Source: a marine actinobacterium PHSC20C1 (GTDB lineage Bacteria > Actinomycetota > Actinomycetes > Actinomycetales > Microbacteriaceae). From it: a stretch of DNA of 64,000 nt. How positions within the stretch are numbered: position 1 is the first letter of the stretch; each line of letters begins with the position of its first letter. The stretch lies in the NCBI GenBank assembly GCA_000153145.1, contig CH672415.1:1302750-1366749 (forward strand). The letters run 5' to 3'. Positions 55,668-63,688 of the stretch are shown here, one piece after another. The notes beneath the pieces were generated by a model, which saw nothing but the letters and a program-made list of their open reading frames with translations, made no database searches and was not told the origin of the DNA. Both the position numbers and the translations under genes were made by a program.

Positions 55668-56378
55668 TCACACCGTCCCTTCAGTGGCAACCGAGGATCC
55701 GGTTTTCTTGGTCTGCTTCGCCTCGATGAATCGCGCGCTTGCGCGGGCGAATTCGCGGTCATACTCGTCGAAGACTTCGGTGAGTCCCTGGCGACGGATA
55801 AGGAGGTTGGTGATCCATTCCGTGACGACTCCACGGATGAAGATCACGACGATGCCGGTTGTGAAGTAGAGCAGTGCAAGTAGCGGATACTTCTCGGGAG
55901 CGATCGCGAGCACACCAGCAGATACGCCAGCCCAGACGAAGATCTCGCCAGCGTTAGCGTGCGGGAAGAACGCGGTCACAGGGTGCACGAACGACACGGC
56001 CGAGTCGTAGAACGCCGGCTTCTGCCTCTCGGGCAGGTAGATGCCAAACGAGTACGCCATCGGGTTCGTGAGTACGATAACCGCGATTACTGGCATGAGC
56101 GTGTAGCGCGTGATTGCCCATCGTGCCGACCACTGCACGGCTCGAGTCATGCGCTCTTCGCCCACCCATGTGGTGATTGCGTACATGAACGTGAGCAGCA
56201 CGATCAGCGTGGGAAGGATGCCGGTTGCAAGCCCCATAAGCGCTTCGCCCGAAGCATTGAACAGACCGATGAAGTGCGTTGCACCCCAAGTGAGCGCCTG
56301 AATAATCGGGTTGTCGCTGGCGGGCACTGGCGGCGCATCTTCCGCCGCCCAAATTAATGTGTCCAGAACAGATTGCAT
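55668..56378 (-). CDS. srlA: PTS EIIC2, glucitol/sorbitol type
   Basis: The 236-residue protein is the SrlA membrane subunit: NASGEALMGLATGILPTLIVLLTFMYAITTWVGEERM, LMPVIAVIVLTNPMAYSFGIYLPE and FVHPVTAFFPHANAGEIFVWAGVSAGV. ATG 56378 is chosen, six bases after AAAGG; the longer frame lacks a site. It is the first gene of the minus-strand catabolic operon. The imported polyol could be glucitol or another alditol. Confidence 0.93.
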   Translation of the reverse strand: MQSVLDTLIWAAEDAPPVPASDNPIIQALTWGATHFIGLFNASGEALMGLATGILPTLIVLLTFMYAITTWVGEERMTRAVQWSARWAITRYTLMPVIAVIVLTNPMAYSFGIYLPERQKPAFYDSAVSFVHPVTAFFPHANAGEIFVWAGVSAGVLAIAPEKYPLLALLYFTTGIVVIFIRGVVTEWITNLLIRRQGLTEVFDEYDREFARASARFIEAKQTKKTGSSVATEGTV

Positions 56379-56472
56379 CTCACACCTTTCTCCAGCCGCA
56401 ACTTCGTTGTCGGCGCCTGTCAGGGCCTGTGGCTGTGACGGAGGTGTGTCACCATCGACCCTGTTGTTGCAT

Positions 56473-56508
56473 TTGCACATTTGTGAGCATTGGACTCACA
56501 CCCGTGTA
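56473..56508 (-). promoter_or_regulatory. Candidate SorC operators before the srlA-like gene
   Basis: TTGCACATTTGTGAGCA (56473-56489) and, a few bases on, TCACACCCGTGTAA (from 56496) are two dyad-like sites about one helical turn apart. They resemble the sites in front of the galactitol-type PTS and DRL-like genes and lie about 100 bases before the srlA-like start. Confidence 0.55.
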
Positions 56509-56620
56509 ATAACAGGTATAGCAGTCGACAAAGCTCTGCACCAAGGCACAGGAGAAAATAAATATCGCTCAGATTTTAAAAGGCGTCACCATCGACGCTC
56601 TGAATGCCTAGAGGACGAGG

Positions 56621-57826
56621 CTAATCGCTAGCGTGTGCCGCTTCGGCAACCGTACGCGCATGAACGAGAGCAGTTGCAATCGCTGCCATACCCTCGCCTC
56701 GTCCAGTGAAGCCGAGGGCGTCCGAGGTGGTGCCGGCAATACTGACCGAAGCCCCCAGGAGACCGGTCAAGAGCGACTCCGCCTCTACCCGACGGCGCGA
56801 CACCATCGGGTGATTACCAATAAGTTGAACCGAAACGTTGCCGACCTCAAAGCCTGCATCACGAATCAAGTGAAGTGTCTCGCGCAAAAACACGTCGCCG
56901 TGCGCGTCTTGGAACTTGGGATCACTCGTGCCAAAGACACTGCCGAGGTCGCCGAGCTTCGCCGCAGAAAGCATGGCATCGCAAATCGCATGCGAGACAA
57001 CATCGCCATCGCTGTGTCCGCGAAGTCCAACTTCGTCTGGCCAATACAGTCCTGCGAGCCACAGCGGCTTGGTCTCGTCGTACGCGTGCACATCTGTGCC
57101 CGTACCGACGCGGATGCCCGACGCCGCTGATGCGGTAAACAACTGCTCTGCTCTACGCAGCTCCCACGCCGTGGTGATCTTGAAAGCCAGATCATCTCCA
57201 GCGATCACTGAAACGGGGAATCCTGCAGCGGCAACGAGAGCAGAGTCGTCCGTGAATTCTTCTGTTGCGGATTCGTGAGCGGCAACGAGTTGCGCGCGAG
57301 GGAACCCTTGCGGCGTCTGAACAGCCATGAGAACAGAACGATCAACCGTCTCAACAACGAAACCTGCGTCATCCGTGCGCTTGATCGTGTCAGCAACGGG
57401 CAGTCCAGGCACAACGCCTGCGCCTGAGGAAAGAACTTCAGCCGCAACAGAATCGAAGACGACACTCGGAGTCAGTGGGCGCGCTGCGTCGTGCACGAGC
57501 ACGACCTCGACTGACGAATCGAGATACTTGAGAGCAGCAGCAACTGATTCCTGACGAGTCGATCCACCCAGAATGACCGTAGTGTCACGATCCCGCCCGC
57601 CCGGAACCGAGCGTGCAAGCTGCTTGGCGATCGGAATAAACGATGGCGGCACGGTGACAATTACTTGAGCTTGCTCATCCATCGCGAATACAGCTTCGAG
57701 TGCACGGCTGAGGGTTGGACGCCCCGCGAGGTGCACAAAAGCCTTCGGCTCGTTTCGCCCGAGGCGAGTACCGTTTCCTGCTCCAAGAACAATGACGGCA
57801 ACGCGGGGCTCATTAGTCGGGCTCAT
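56621..57826 (-). CDS. ispDF: Bifunctional IspD-IspF (MEP cytidylyltransferase / MECDP synthase)
   Basis: The 401-residue protein is a fusion. Residues 1-230 are IspD (VLGAGNGTRLGRNEPKAFVHLAG, VLVHDAARPL, AVQTPQGF). Residues 237-401 are IspF (GTGTDVHAYDE with the zinc Asp and His, LRGHSDGDVVSHAICDAML, LGDLGSVFGTSD). It takes 2-C-methyl-D-erythritol 4-phosphate to its CDP derivative and later closes the 2,4-cyclodiphosphate. IspE is separate. It follows carD by 110 bases, a usual order, but cysS no longer follows. Confidence 0.96.
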   Translation of the reverse strand: MSPTNEPRVAVIVLGAGNGTRLGRNEPKAFVHLAGRPTLSRALEAVFAMDEQAQVIVTVPPSFIPIAKQLARSVPGGRDRDTTVILGGSTRQESVAAALKYLDSSVEVVLVHDAARPLTPSVVFDSVAAEVLSSGAGVVPGLPVADTIKRTDDAGFVVETVDRSVLMAVQTPQGFPRAQLVAAHESATEEFTDDSALVAAAGFPVSVIAGDDLAFKITTAWELRRAEQLFTASAASGIRVGTGTDVHAYDETKPLWLAGLYWPDEVGLRGHSDGDVVSHAICDAMLSAAKLGDLGSVFGTSDPKFQDAHGDVFLRETLHLIRDAGFEVGNVSVQLIGNHPMVSRRRVEAESLLTGLLGASVSIAGTTSDALGFTGRGEGMAAIATALVHARTVAEAAHASD

Positions 57827-57936
57827 GTGTGGCGGGTATCTCCAGATCGATGGGCGAGGAAATACTCCTCCGCCAGAAAGACGTAGCGAACCAGATTACC
57901 CATGCTCACCTGTGAATACGGCTAGCAAGCCAAGAA

Positions 57937-58419
57937 TTAGGAGGCAAGAACCTCGTCGAGAACGAGTGATGCCTTCTCTTCGTCAGTCTTCTCAGCCAGA
58001 GCGAGCTCAGAGATCAGAATCTGACGTGCCTTAGCGAGCATGCGCTTTTCGCCAGCAGAGAGGCCACGATCTTGGTCTCGACGCCACAGGTCGCGAACGA
58101 CCTCAGACACCTTGATGACATCGCCAGAGGCAAGCTTCTCAAGGTTGGCCTTGTAGCGACGCGACCAGTTAGTTGGCTCTTCAGTAAACGGGGCGCGAAG
58201 CACTTCGAAAACCTGATCAAGACCCTCGCGGCCGATAACGTCACGGACACCGACGAGGTCGACATTCTCAGCGGGTACTTCGATCGTGAGATCACCCTGC
58301 GTTACGTTGAGCTTGAGATAGATTTTCTCTTCGCCCTTAATGGTGCGCTTCTTCACCTCGGTGATGGTTGCAGCACCGTGGTGGGGATAAACGACAGTCT
58401 CGCCGACCTCAAACAACAT
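57937..58419 (-). CDS. carD: CarD-family RNA polymerase-binding regulator
   Basis: The 160-residue protein has the N-terminal RNA-polymerase-interacting Tudor-like domain ([35 protein letters not shown]) and the helical C-terminal DNA-binding domain ([49 protein letters not shown]), with the Trp that wedges the open promoter. It stabilises open complexes at rRNA and many other promoters. The upstream region is shared with a divergent lipoprotein gene. Confidence 0.96.
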   Translation of the reverse strand: MLFEVGETVVYPHHGAATITEVKKRTIKGEEKIYLKLNVTQGDLTIEVPAENVDLVGVRDVIGREGLDQVFEVLRAPFTEEPTNWSRRYKANLEKLASGDVIKVSEVVRDLWRRDQDRGLSAGEKRMLAKARQILISELALAEKTDEEKASLVLDEVLAS

Positions 58420-58469
58420 GAATAGTGGTCCTCTCGAAGAAAACCCAGTTTACCACAGTAAAGGCATGG

Positions 58470-58487
58470 TAAGGCTGACCTAACTAA
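58470..58487. promoter_or_regulatory. Possible iron box between carD and lipoprotein gene
   Basis: TAAGGCTGACCTAACTAA has the TWAGG-N4-CCTAA core of DtxR/IdeR boxes and agrees with about 14 of 19 consensus positions. It lies in the 101-base divergent region, about 50 bases before the carD start. It may be chance. Confidence 0.35.
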
Positions 58488-58520
58488 ACCCCTCGGCGAA
58501 GCTATCGATAGTATGGGTGT

Positions 58521-59030
58521 GTGACAGTACGCACTCGCGCAGCACGCGCCGCAGCATCCGCCCTCATCGCCGGCGCTCTCCTCGTGGGCACCGCAGGTTG
58601 TTCGTTCATTACGCCAACCGCAACGCTCAACCACTACGACCCCAGCGATGGCATCGGTGCCACCGTTGGCGATGTCGAGGTTCGCAACGTTCTCGCGATC
58701 AGCAACGAAGATAACTCTGCTGTGAGCATCTCGCTCACCATCATCAACACTGGCTCATCGAGCGGCAGCCTTCGACTGCAGTACGAGTCGGAAGATGGCG
58801 AACGGGTCGACATTTCCAAGCCGATCTCGTCGAGCGCGGTCAAGAGCTACGGAAGCGTTGTCGACGGCGACACGATCATCATTAGCGACGCTGGGGTCTC
58901 CGCCGGTCAGCTCTTGCCGATTTACTTTCAGTTCGGCAACGACAGCGGCACTGAGCTTCTTGTTCCGGTCCTCTCCAGCGACAACCCGGAGTACGCCGAA
59001 CTCGCTCCCGCTAGCGCGCTAACCAAGTAA
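58521..59030 (+). CDS. Secreted lipoprotein, LpqE-like position
   Basis: The 169-residue protein starts at GTG and has a lipobox (LVGTAGC, Cys27). The mature domain is beta-rich with VGDVEVRNVLAISNEDNSAVSISLTIINTGSSSGSLRL, an immunoglobulin-like copper-chaperone-like fold (PCu(A)C/DUF461-like) but without clear Met/His ligands. Divergence from carD matches mycobacterial lpqE. The role is unknown. Confidence 0.8.
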   Translation: MTVRTRAARAAASALIAGALLVGTAGCSFITPTATLNHYDPSDGIGATVGDVEVRNVLAISNEDNSAVSISLTIINTGSSSGSLRLQYESEDGERVDISKPISSSAVKSYGSVVDGDTIIISDAGVSAGQLLPIYFQFGNDSGTELLVPVLSSDNPEYAELAPASALTK

Positions 59031-59043
59031 CATCCGCGTAAGC

Positions 59044-59062
59044 ACTCGGCAGAACGCCGAGT
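59044..59062. terminator. Short hairpin between lipoprotein gene and regX3
   Basis: ACTCGGC and GCCGAGT pair around AGAAC between two convergent genes. There is no U run on either side, so it is a weak candidate. Confidence 0.4.
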
Positions 59063-59101
59063 CACGCGAAGCTCGCCCCGAGTTAGGGCTACGCCCGAAA
59101 C

Positions 59102-59782
59102 TCAATCTTCGAAGCGATAGCCGAGCCCACGCACCGTCACGAGCAACTTAGGCTGCGACGGCGTCTTCTCAATTTTTGAGCGGATGCGCTTGATGTGAAC
59201 GTCAAGCGTCTTGGTGTCACCGAAGTAGTCAGCGCCCCACACTCGATCAATCAGTTGACCTCGAGTGAGCACTCGGCCGCAATTGCGCAGGAGCAACTCG
59301 AGCAGTTCGAACTCCTTGAGCGGCATCGTCACATCGGCGCCGTCGACGGTGACGGTGTGACGTTCAACGTCCATCCGCACCCCGCGGGCTTCTAACACCA
59401 GCTCGTGGTCGTCGATGTCTTCTGTGCGGCGTCGGAGAACAGCACGGATGCGCGCCAGGAGCTCTCGAGTGGAATACGGCTTCGTCATGTAGTCGTCCGC
59501 ACCCAGTTCAAGACCAACGACAATATCCACTTCGCTGTCCTTTGCGGTGAGCATGATGATGGGAACGCTTGAGCGAGTACGAATCTCCCGGCACACTTCG
59601 GTACCGGCTAGGCCAGGAAGCATCAGATCGAGAAGCAGGAGATCAGCCCCGTTGCGATCGAATTCAGCAAGACCCGCTAATCCGTCTTCGGCGATCGTTG
59701 TCTCGTAGCCCTCACGCTCCAGAAGAAATGCAAGCGGCTCACTCAAAGACGACTCATCTTCGACGATCAGAATTCGGGTCAT
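59102..59782 (-). CDS. regX3: Response regulator RegX3 (phosphate)
   Basis: The 226-residue OmpR-type regulator has the phosphoacceptor Asp52 in LLLLDLMLPGLAG and the C-terminal winged helix (LKEFELLELLLRNCGRVLTRGQLIDRVWG, VHIKRIRSKIE, VRGLGYRFED). With SenX3 and the divergent phoU, it is the phosphate-starvation system. The ATG at 59782 overlaps the SenX3 stop (ATGA). Confidence 0.94.
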   Translation of the reverse strand: MTRILIVEDESSLSEPLAFLLEREGYETTIAEDGLAGLAEFDRNGADLLLLDLMLPGLAGTEVCREIRTRSSVPIIMLTAKDSEVDIVVGLELGADDYMTKPYSTRELLARIRAVLRRRTEDIDDHELVLEARGVRMDVERHTVTVDGADVTMPLKEFELLELLLRNCGRVLTRGQLIDRVWGADYFGDTKTLDVHIKRIRSKIEKTPSQPKLLVTVRGLGYRFED

Positions 59783-60933
59783 TTCTTGTCTCCTGTTGAC
59801 TGGGTTACGTCGCTGTCGATTTCGGGCAGTCGGATCGTGAAAGTTGAACCTTGGCCAAGCTGCGACCACACGCGGATGTCGCCACCGTGATTTTGCACAA
59901 CATGTTTGGCAATACTGAGCCCGAGCCCACTGCCGCCAGTGTGCCTGCTGCGGGCAGGATCACTGCGGTAGAAGCGCTCGAACACTCGGTCAAGTTCGTC
60001 GTCGGGAATTCCGACACCCTGGTCAGTGACCGAGATCTCGATCGCTCCATTCTTGCGGCGAACGCCGATACCGACGCGAGTGTTCTCCGGTGAATACTGC
60101 ACGGCGTTCGAGATGAGATTGTCGAGTGCGAGCACGAGAAGGGTTTCGTCGCCAAAGACTTCAATGCCGGTCGCTCCCCCCCGAATGAGCGAGACGCGGT
60201 TGAGATCGGCAACCACACGGTTCTGATCGATGGCCGCCGCGAGCACGGTGTCAATTTCTACCGGCACAGCCTCTGCAAGGCCGTCTGCGGACTGCAACCT
60301 TGAGAGTTCGATGATCTCCTGCGTGATGCGTGCAAGACGCTGAGATTCCTTCGTGAGCCGTTTCGCGAAGCGCTTCACTTGGTCTGGCTCATCTGAGGCA
60401 CTCACGAGGGCTTCAGCAAGCAGCCCCACTGCGCCGATCGGCGTCTTGAGTTCATGACTGATGTTGGCGACGAAGTCACGACGCACTTCCTCAAGGCGGT
60501 ACGACTCTGTTCGGTCTTCGGCCAAAAGCAAAACGTAGCGCGTTCCTAGGCGTGCAACTCGAACGAAGAGATAAATGTTGGCATCACCGAAAGGTCCGCG
60601 AGAGACGTGCACTTCTTGAGCGATTGGATCACCGGTACGGCGAACCTGATCGACAAATTCGATGAGTTCCGGATGCACGAGGGCGTGGTTCCACACGAGG
60701 CCATAAGTCAGTGCGGCGTGTGAGGCCTTCATTATGTTGTTCGAGGGGTCGAGCACGATGCCAGCGGATTCCAGCGCATCAATGACCTGATCGACGCCAT
60801 CCGGCACCGCAGAAGACACCACATGCGCTGCCCGCTGCCCGCGTCGAGCAGCCGCGTAAATGATGAAGGACATACCTCCGCCGAGAAATACCCCAAAAGC
60901 GAGGGCGGCTGGCACGAGCCACGCAGAGTCCAT
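59779..60933 (-). CDS. senX3: Sensor kinase SenX3 (phosphate)
   Basis: The 384-residue protein has one N-terminal membrane helix (residues 5-28), a PAS-like domain (about 50-140), HisKA with His160 in FVANISHELKTPIGAVGLLAEAL and HATPase with GGSGLGLSIAKHVV. In mycobacteria SenX3 activates RegX3 at low phosphate and is held off by PhoU and the Pst transporter. ATG 60933 is chosen over an upstream TTG. Confidence 0.93.
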   Translation of the reverse strand: MDSAWLVPAALAFGVFLGGGMSFIIYAAARRGQRAAHVVSSAVPDGVDQVIDALESAGIVLDPSNNIMKASHAALTYGLVWNHALVHPELIEFVDQVRRTGDPIAQEVHVSRGPFGDANIYLFVRVARLGTRYVLLLAEDRTESYRLEEVRRDFVANISHELKTPIGAVGLLAEALVSASDEPDQVKRFAKRLTKESQRLARITQEIIELSRLQSADGLAEAVPVEIDTVLAAAIDQNRVVADLNRVSLIRGGATGIEVFGDETLLVLALDNLISNAVQYSPENTRVGIGVRRKNGAIEISVTDQGVGIPDDELDRVFERFYRSDPARSRHTGGSGLGLSIAKHVVQNHGGDIRVWSQLGQGSTFTIRLPEIDSDVTQSTGDKK

Positions 60934-61100
60934 AGCGACTAGATTAGTTACATCTGGAGCATTCACTTGCCGCAAGTTCGCGACGAGTGCTCACTTCAGC
61001 TAAAGTTCAGGCCGCCAACACCTGCTGTTAACCTGACGCGGGCAGGGTGGCCTAAGCCGTGCGGGCTTCGTCATGCCCGTATCGAAGGGACGTAGATAGC

Positions 61101-61754
61101 GTGCGCGAAGTATTCCAACAGGAACTACGCGAGGTGCAAGACCGCCTCGTCGAAATTGCCAGCCTTGTGGCGGTCTCAATCGAGAACGCAACAAAAGCAT
61201 TTAATGAGTCTGATGTCTCGCTCGCCGAAACGGTGATCGCAGATGATGATGAAATCGATGCAGCTGCAGCAGAACTCGACGAGCTAGCGATCAATATCCT
61301 CGCTCGTCAACAACCAGTCGCCCGCGACTTGAGAATTGTAGTGAGCGCGCTGCGCATCAGTGCATCTCTCGAGCGCATGGGTGACATGGCTGAGCACATC
61401 GCTCAGCTTGCGCGATACCGGTTCCCCGACAAGGTGGTCCCGAAGTCGTTGCGCGGCACATTCGCAGAGCTCGGCGCACTAGATGTTGCGGTCGCCAAGA
61501 AGCTCGTCGAGTTGCTGAAGCATGAAGATGTTCGCATTGCGGAAGAGATTCGCAATGACGATGACAAGATCGATGCTCTGCACTTGAGCGTTTTCGACAA
61601 GGTGCTCGGCGAAACTTGGAAGGGTGCAGCGGTCGATACCGTGGATGCCACTCTGGCGTCGCGTTACCACGAACGTTTTGCAGACCACGCGGTCTCGATC
61701 GCCAAGAAGGTGCAGTACTTGGCCACTGGCGACTGGGTACCGACAGACGACTAA
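61101..61754 (+). CDS. phoU: Phosphate signalling protein PhoU
   Basis: The 217-residue helical protein has two PhoU repeats with the metal-binding motifs ADDDEIDAAAAELDE and RNDDDKIDALHLSVFD, plus ALRISASLERMGDMAEHIAQLA and HERFADHAVSIAKKVQYLATG. It links phosphate uptake to SenX3-RegX3, whose genes are divergent. GTG 61101 is chosen (VREVFQQELREV); upstream codons have no support. Confidence 0.94.
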   Translation: MREVFQQELREVQDRLVEIASLVAVSIENATKAFNESDVSLAETVIADDDEIDAAAAELDELAINILARQQPVARDLRIVVSALRISASLERMGDMAEHIAQLARYRFPDKVVPKSLRGTFAELGALDVAVAKKLVELLKHEDVRIAEEIRNDDDKIDALHLSVFDKVLGETWKGAAVDTVDATLASRYHERFADHAVSIAKKVQYLATGDWVPTDD

Positions 61755-61772
61755 GGTCGCCGCCTAACGTGA

Positions 61773-61809
61773 AGAAGCCCCGACGAGAATTGTTCTCGTC
61801 GGGGCTTCT
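61773..61809. terminator. Bidirectional terminator between phoU and gpmA
   Basis: AGAAGCCCCGACGAGAA and TTCTCGTCGGGGCTTCT pair perfectly around three bases. It serves the convergent phoU and gpmA genes. Confidence 0.9.
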
Positions 61810-61841
61810 CGCGTGTGATCGTGTTGCGGTGAAGTACCGCG

Positions 61842-62585
61842 CTATTTTTTGCCCTGCGAAGCAACCGCGGCTGCTCCGGCTTCTGCTGCCTCGGGGTCGA
61901 GATAGTAGGCGGGCTTGATTGGCATGAAGTTGTCGTCGAGTTCGTAGACGAGCGGAATTCCGGTAGGAATGTTGAGGCTTGCGATGGCGTCATCGGAGAT
62001 GCCATCGAGGTGCTTGACGAGGGCGCGCAGGGAGTTGCCATGCGCGGTCACGAGCACCGTCTTGCCCGCAGCGAGATCCTTGGTGATGTCGGATTCCCAG
62101 TACGGCAACATGCGGTCGATGACGAGCTTGAGGCTTTCGGTGCGAGGAATCTCGCCGTCGATGCCCACATAGCGAGGTTCATGGACCTGGCTGTATTCAG
62201 CGTCATCGTCCAGTGCGGGTGGCGGCACGTCGAAGCTGCGACGCCACGTCATGAACTTCTCTTCGCCAAACTCTTCGAGAGTCTGCGCTTTGTCTTTGCC
62301 CTGCAGCGCACCGTAGTGACGCTCGTTGAGTCTCCAGGAGCGCTTCACCGGCAACCAGTCGAGGTCGGCAACCTGCAGCGCAATGTTTGCCGTGTGGATC
62401 GCCCGCTTGAGCAGCGAGGTGTACTGCACGTCTGGCTGCTTCTCAAAAGCTGCGATCAGTTCGCCGGCGCGTGTTGCTTCTGTGCGACCTTGATCGGTGA
62501 GTCCTACATCCACCCATCCGGTGAAAAGGTTCTTCTGGTTCCATTCGGAGTTGCCGTGGCGCAACAAAATCAGGGTGTGAGTCAT
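61842..62585 (-). CDS. gpmA: 2,3-bisphosphoglycerate-dependent phosphoglycerate mutase
   Basis: The 247-residue protein has the active His in [26 protein letters not shown], the second His in [15 protein letters not shown] and the [16 protein letters not shown] loop. It interconverts 3- and 2-phosphoglycerate in glycolysis. As in mycobacteria, it lies next to the senX3-regX3 region. The ygfZ-like gene is 35 bases upstream. Confidence 0.96.
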   Translation of the reverse strand: MTHTLILLRHGNSEWNQKNLFTGWVDVGLTDQGRTEATRAGELIAAFEKQPDVQYTSLLKRAIHTANIALQVADLDWLPVKRSWRLNERHYGALQGKDKAQTLEEFGEEKFMTWRRSFDVPPPALDDDAEYSQVHEPRYVGIDGEIPRTESLKLVIDRMLPYWESDITKDLAAGKTVLVTAHGNSLRALVKHLDGISDDAIASLNIPTGIPLVYELDDNFMPIKPAYYLDPEAAEAGAAAVASQGKK

Positions 62586-62620
62586 ACCTAAAGAGTACCG
62601 AGAATGAGTGGATGCTGCTG

Positions 62621-63688
62621 CTAGCGCTTGACTGCTCCGAGTCGAGGCAGTCGAGGCACGTTTGCTTCGGCTCCTGCATCTGTCGGCACGATGACTTCTT
62701 GTGCGGCGGCAATAGCCCCGACGTCGGAGGCAACAGCGAGAGTCTCTGCGGCATCCACCCCACGTTTGATCATGGCCAATGCAATGGGGCCGAGTTCGAA
62801 GTGACGAGCCGTTGCCGTAACGGTGCCGACAACCTTCTCGCCGAGCGAGACTTCTGCGCCAGCTTCGGGCAGCGCGCCTTCTGAACCGTCGAGGTGAAGC
62901 AATACGAGTCGGCGGGGTGGATGCCCGAGATTGTGCACTTTCGCGACGGTCTCTTGGCCCCGGTAGCAGCCCTTACTGAGGTGAACGGCTGAGCGCATCC
63001 AGTCGAGTTCGTGCGGGATGCTGCGATCGTCAACTTCGGTACTGAACCATGGGCGCCAAGCCGCGATGCGGAGTGCTTCGAATGCGAGAGAACCGGATGC
63101 CGCAAAGTCGCTGAGGTCGGAGTCGACAGCGACGAGCGACTCCCGGTAGTTCCATGTGGCGCCGGGATGTTGTTCGGCACGGGAGTACTGGTGGCCGCCC
63201 CTCGCGACGGCCGCCCACGAGTCGTTCCACACGAGAGGGATTTCGTGCGAAACAGCGACGGGAAGGCCGAGGTCGCCAAAGCTGCCGATCGTAACAAAGT
63301 CGTCACTGCGATCGGCTATCTCGACGCGAAGCGTAAAGCGCATACGATCCAACCACTTGGCGAGTGCTTCGCGTGCTGAACCATCGATGAGCAACCAGAG
63401 AGTTTCGGAGTCATCAACGACACGCATGGCGTGTTCGATTCGCCCGTTCGGATTCAAAAGAAGTGTCTCTGCGCTATCGCCAGCTCCAAGCCCCGTCAGC
63501 GCCTGAGTCGTAAGCGAGTCGAGCCATGTGAGGCGATCCGGCCCAGTGATTGTGAGAACGGCCCGGTCAGCCAGTTCAACAACCGATTGCCCAGCGGCCA
63601 AAGCGCGCTGCTCGCCGAAGGGGTTACCGTAGTGCTCTGGTGGAGTACCCACAGCACCGGGGCGGGAAGAAAAAGTACTATTCGACAC
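62621..63688 (-). CDS. ygfZ: Folate-binding YgfZ/GcvT-like Fe-S maintenance protein
   Basis: The 355-residue protein has the GcvT-like folate-binding fold and the YgfZ signature KGCYRGQE (Cys in the KGCYxGQE motif). It also shows [20 protein letters not shown] and [14 protein letters not shown]. YgfZ helps to repair or assemble iron-sulfur enzymes with tetrahydrofolate. GTG 63688 ([10 protein letters not shown]) is chosen; its first 11 bases overlap the end of the FABP gene, so they are coupled. Confidence 0.92.
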   Translation of the reverse strand: MSNSTFSSRPGAVGTPPEHYGNPFGEQRALAAGQSVVELADRAVLTITGPDRLTWLDSLTTQALTGLGAGDSAETLLLNPNGRIEHAMRVVDDSETLWLLIDGSAREALAKWLDRMRFTLRVEIADRSDDFVTIGSFGDLGLPVAVSHEIPLVWNDSWAAVARGGHQYSRAEQHPGATWNYRESLVAVDSDLSDFAASGSLAFEALRIAAWRPWFSTEVDDRSIPHELDWMRSAVHLSKGCYRGQETVAKVHNLGHPPRRLVLLHLDGSEGALPEAGAEVSLGEKVVGTVTATARHFELGPIALAMIKRGVDAAETLAVASDVGAIAAAQEVIVPTDAGAEANVPRLPRLGAVKR

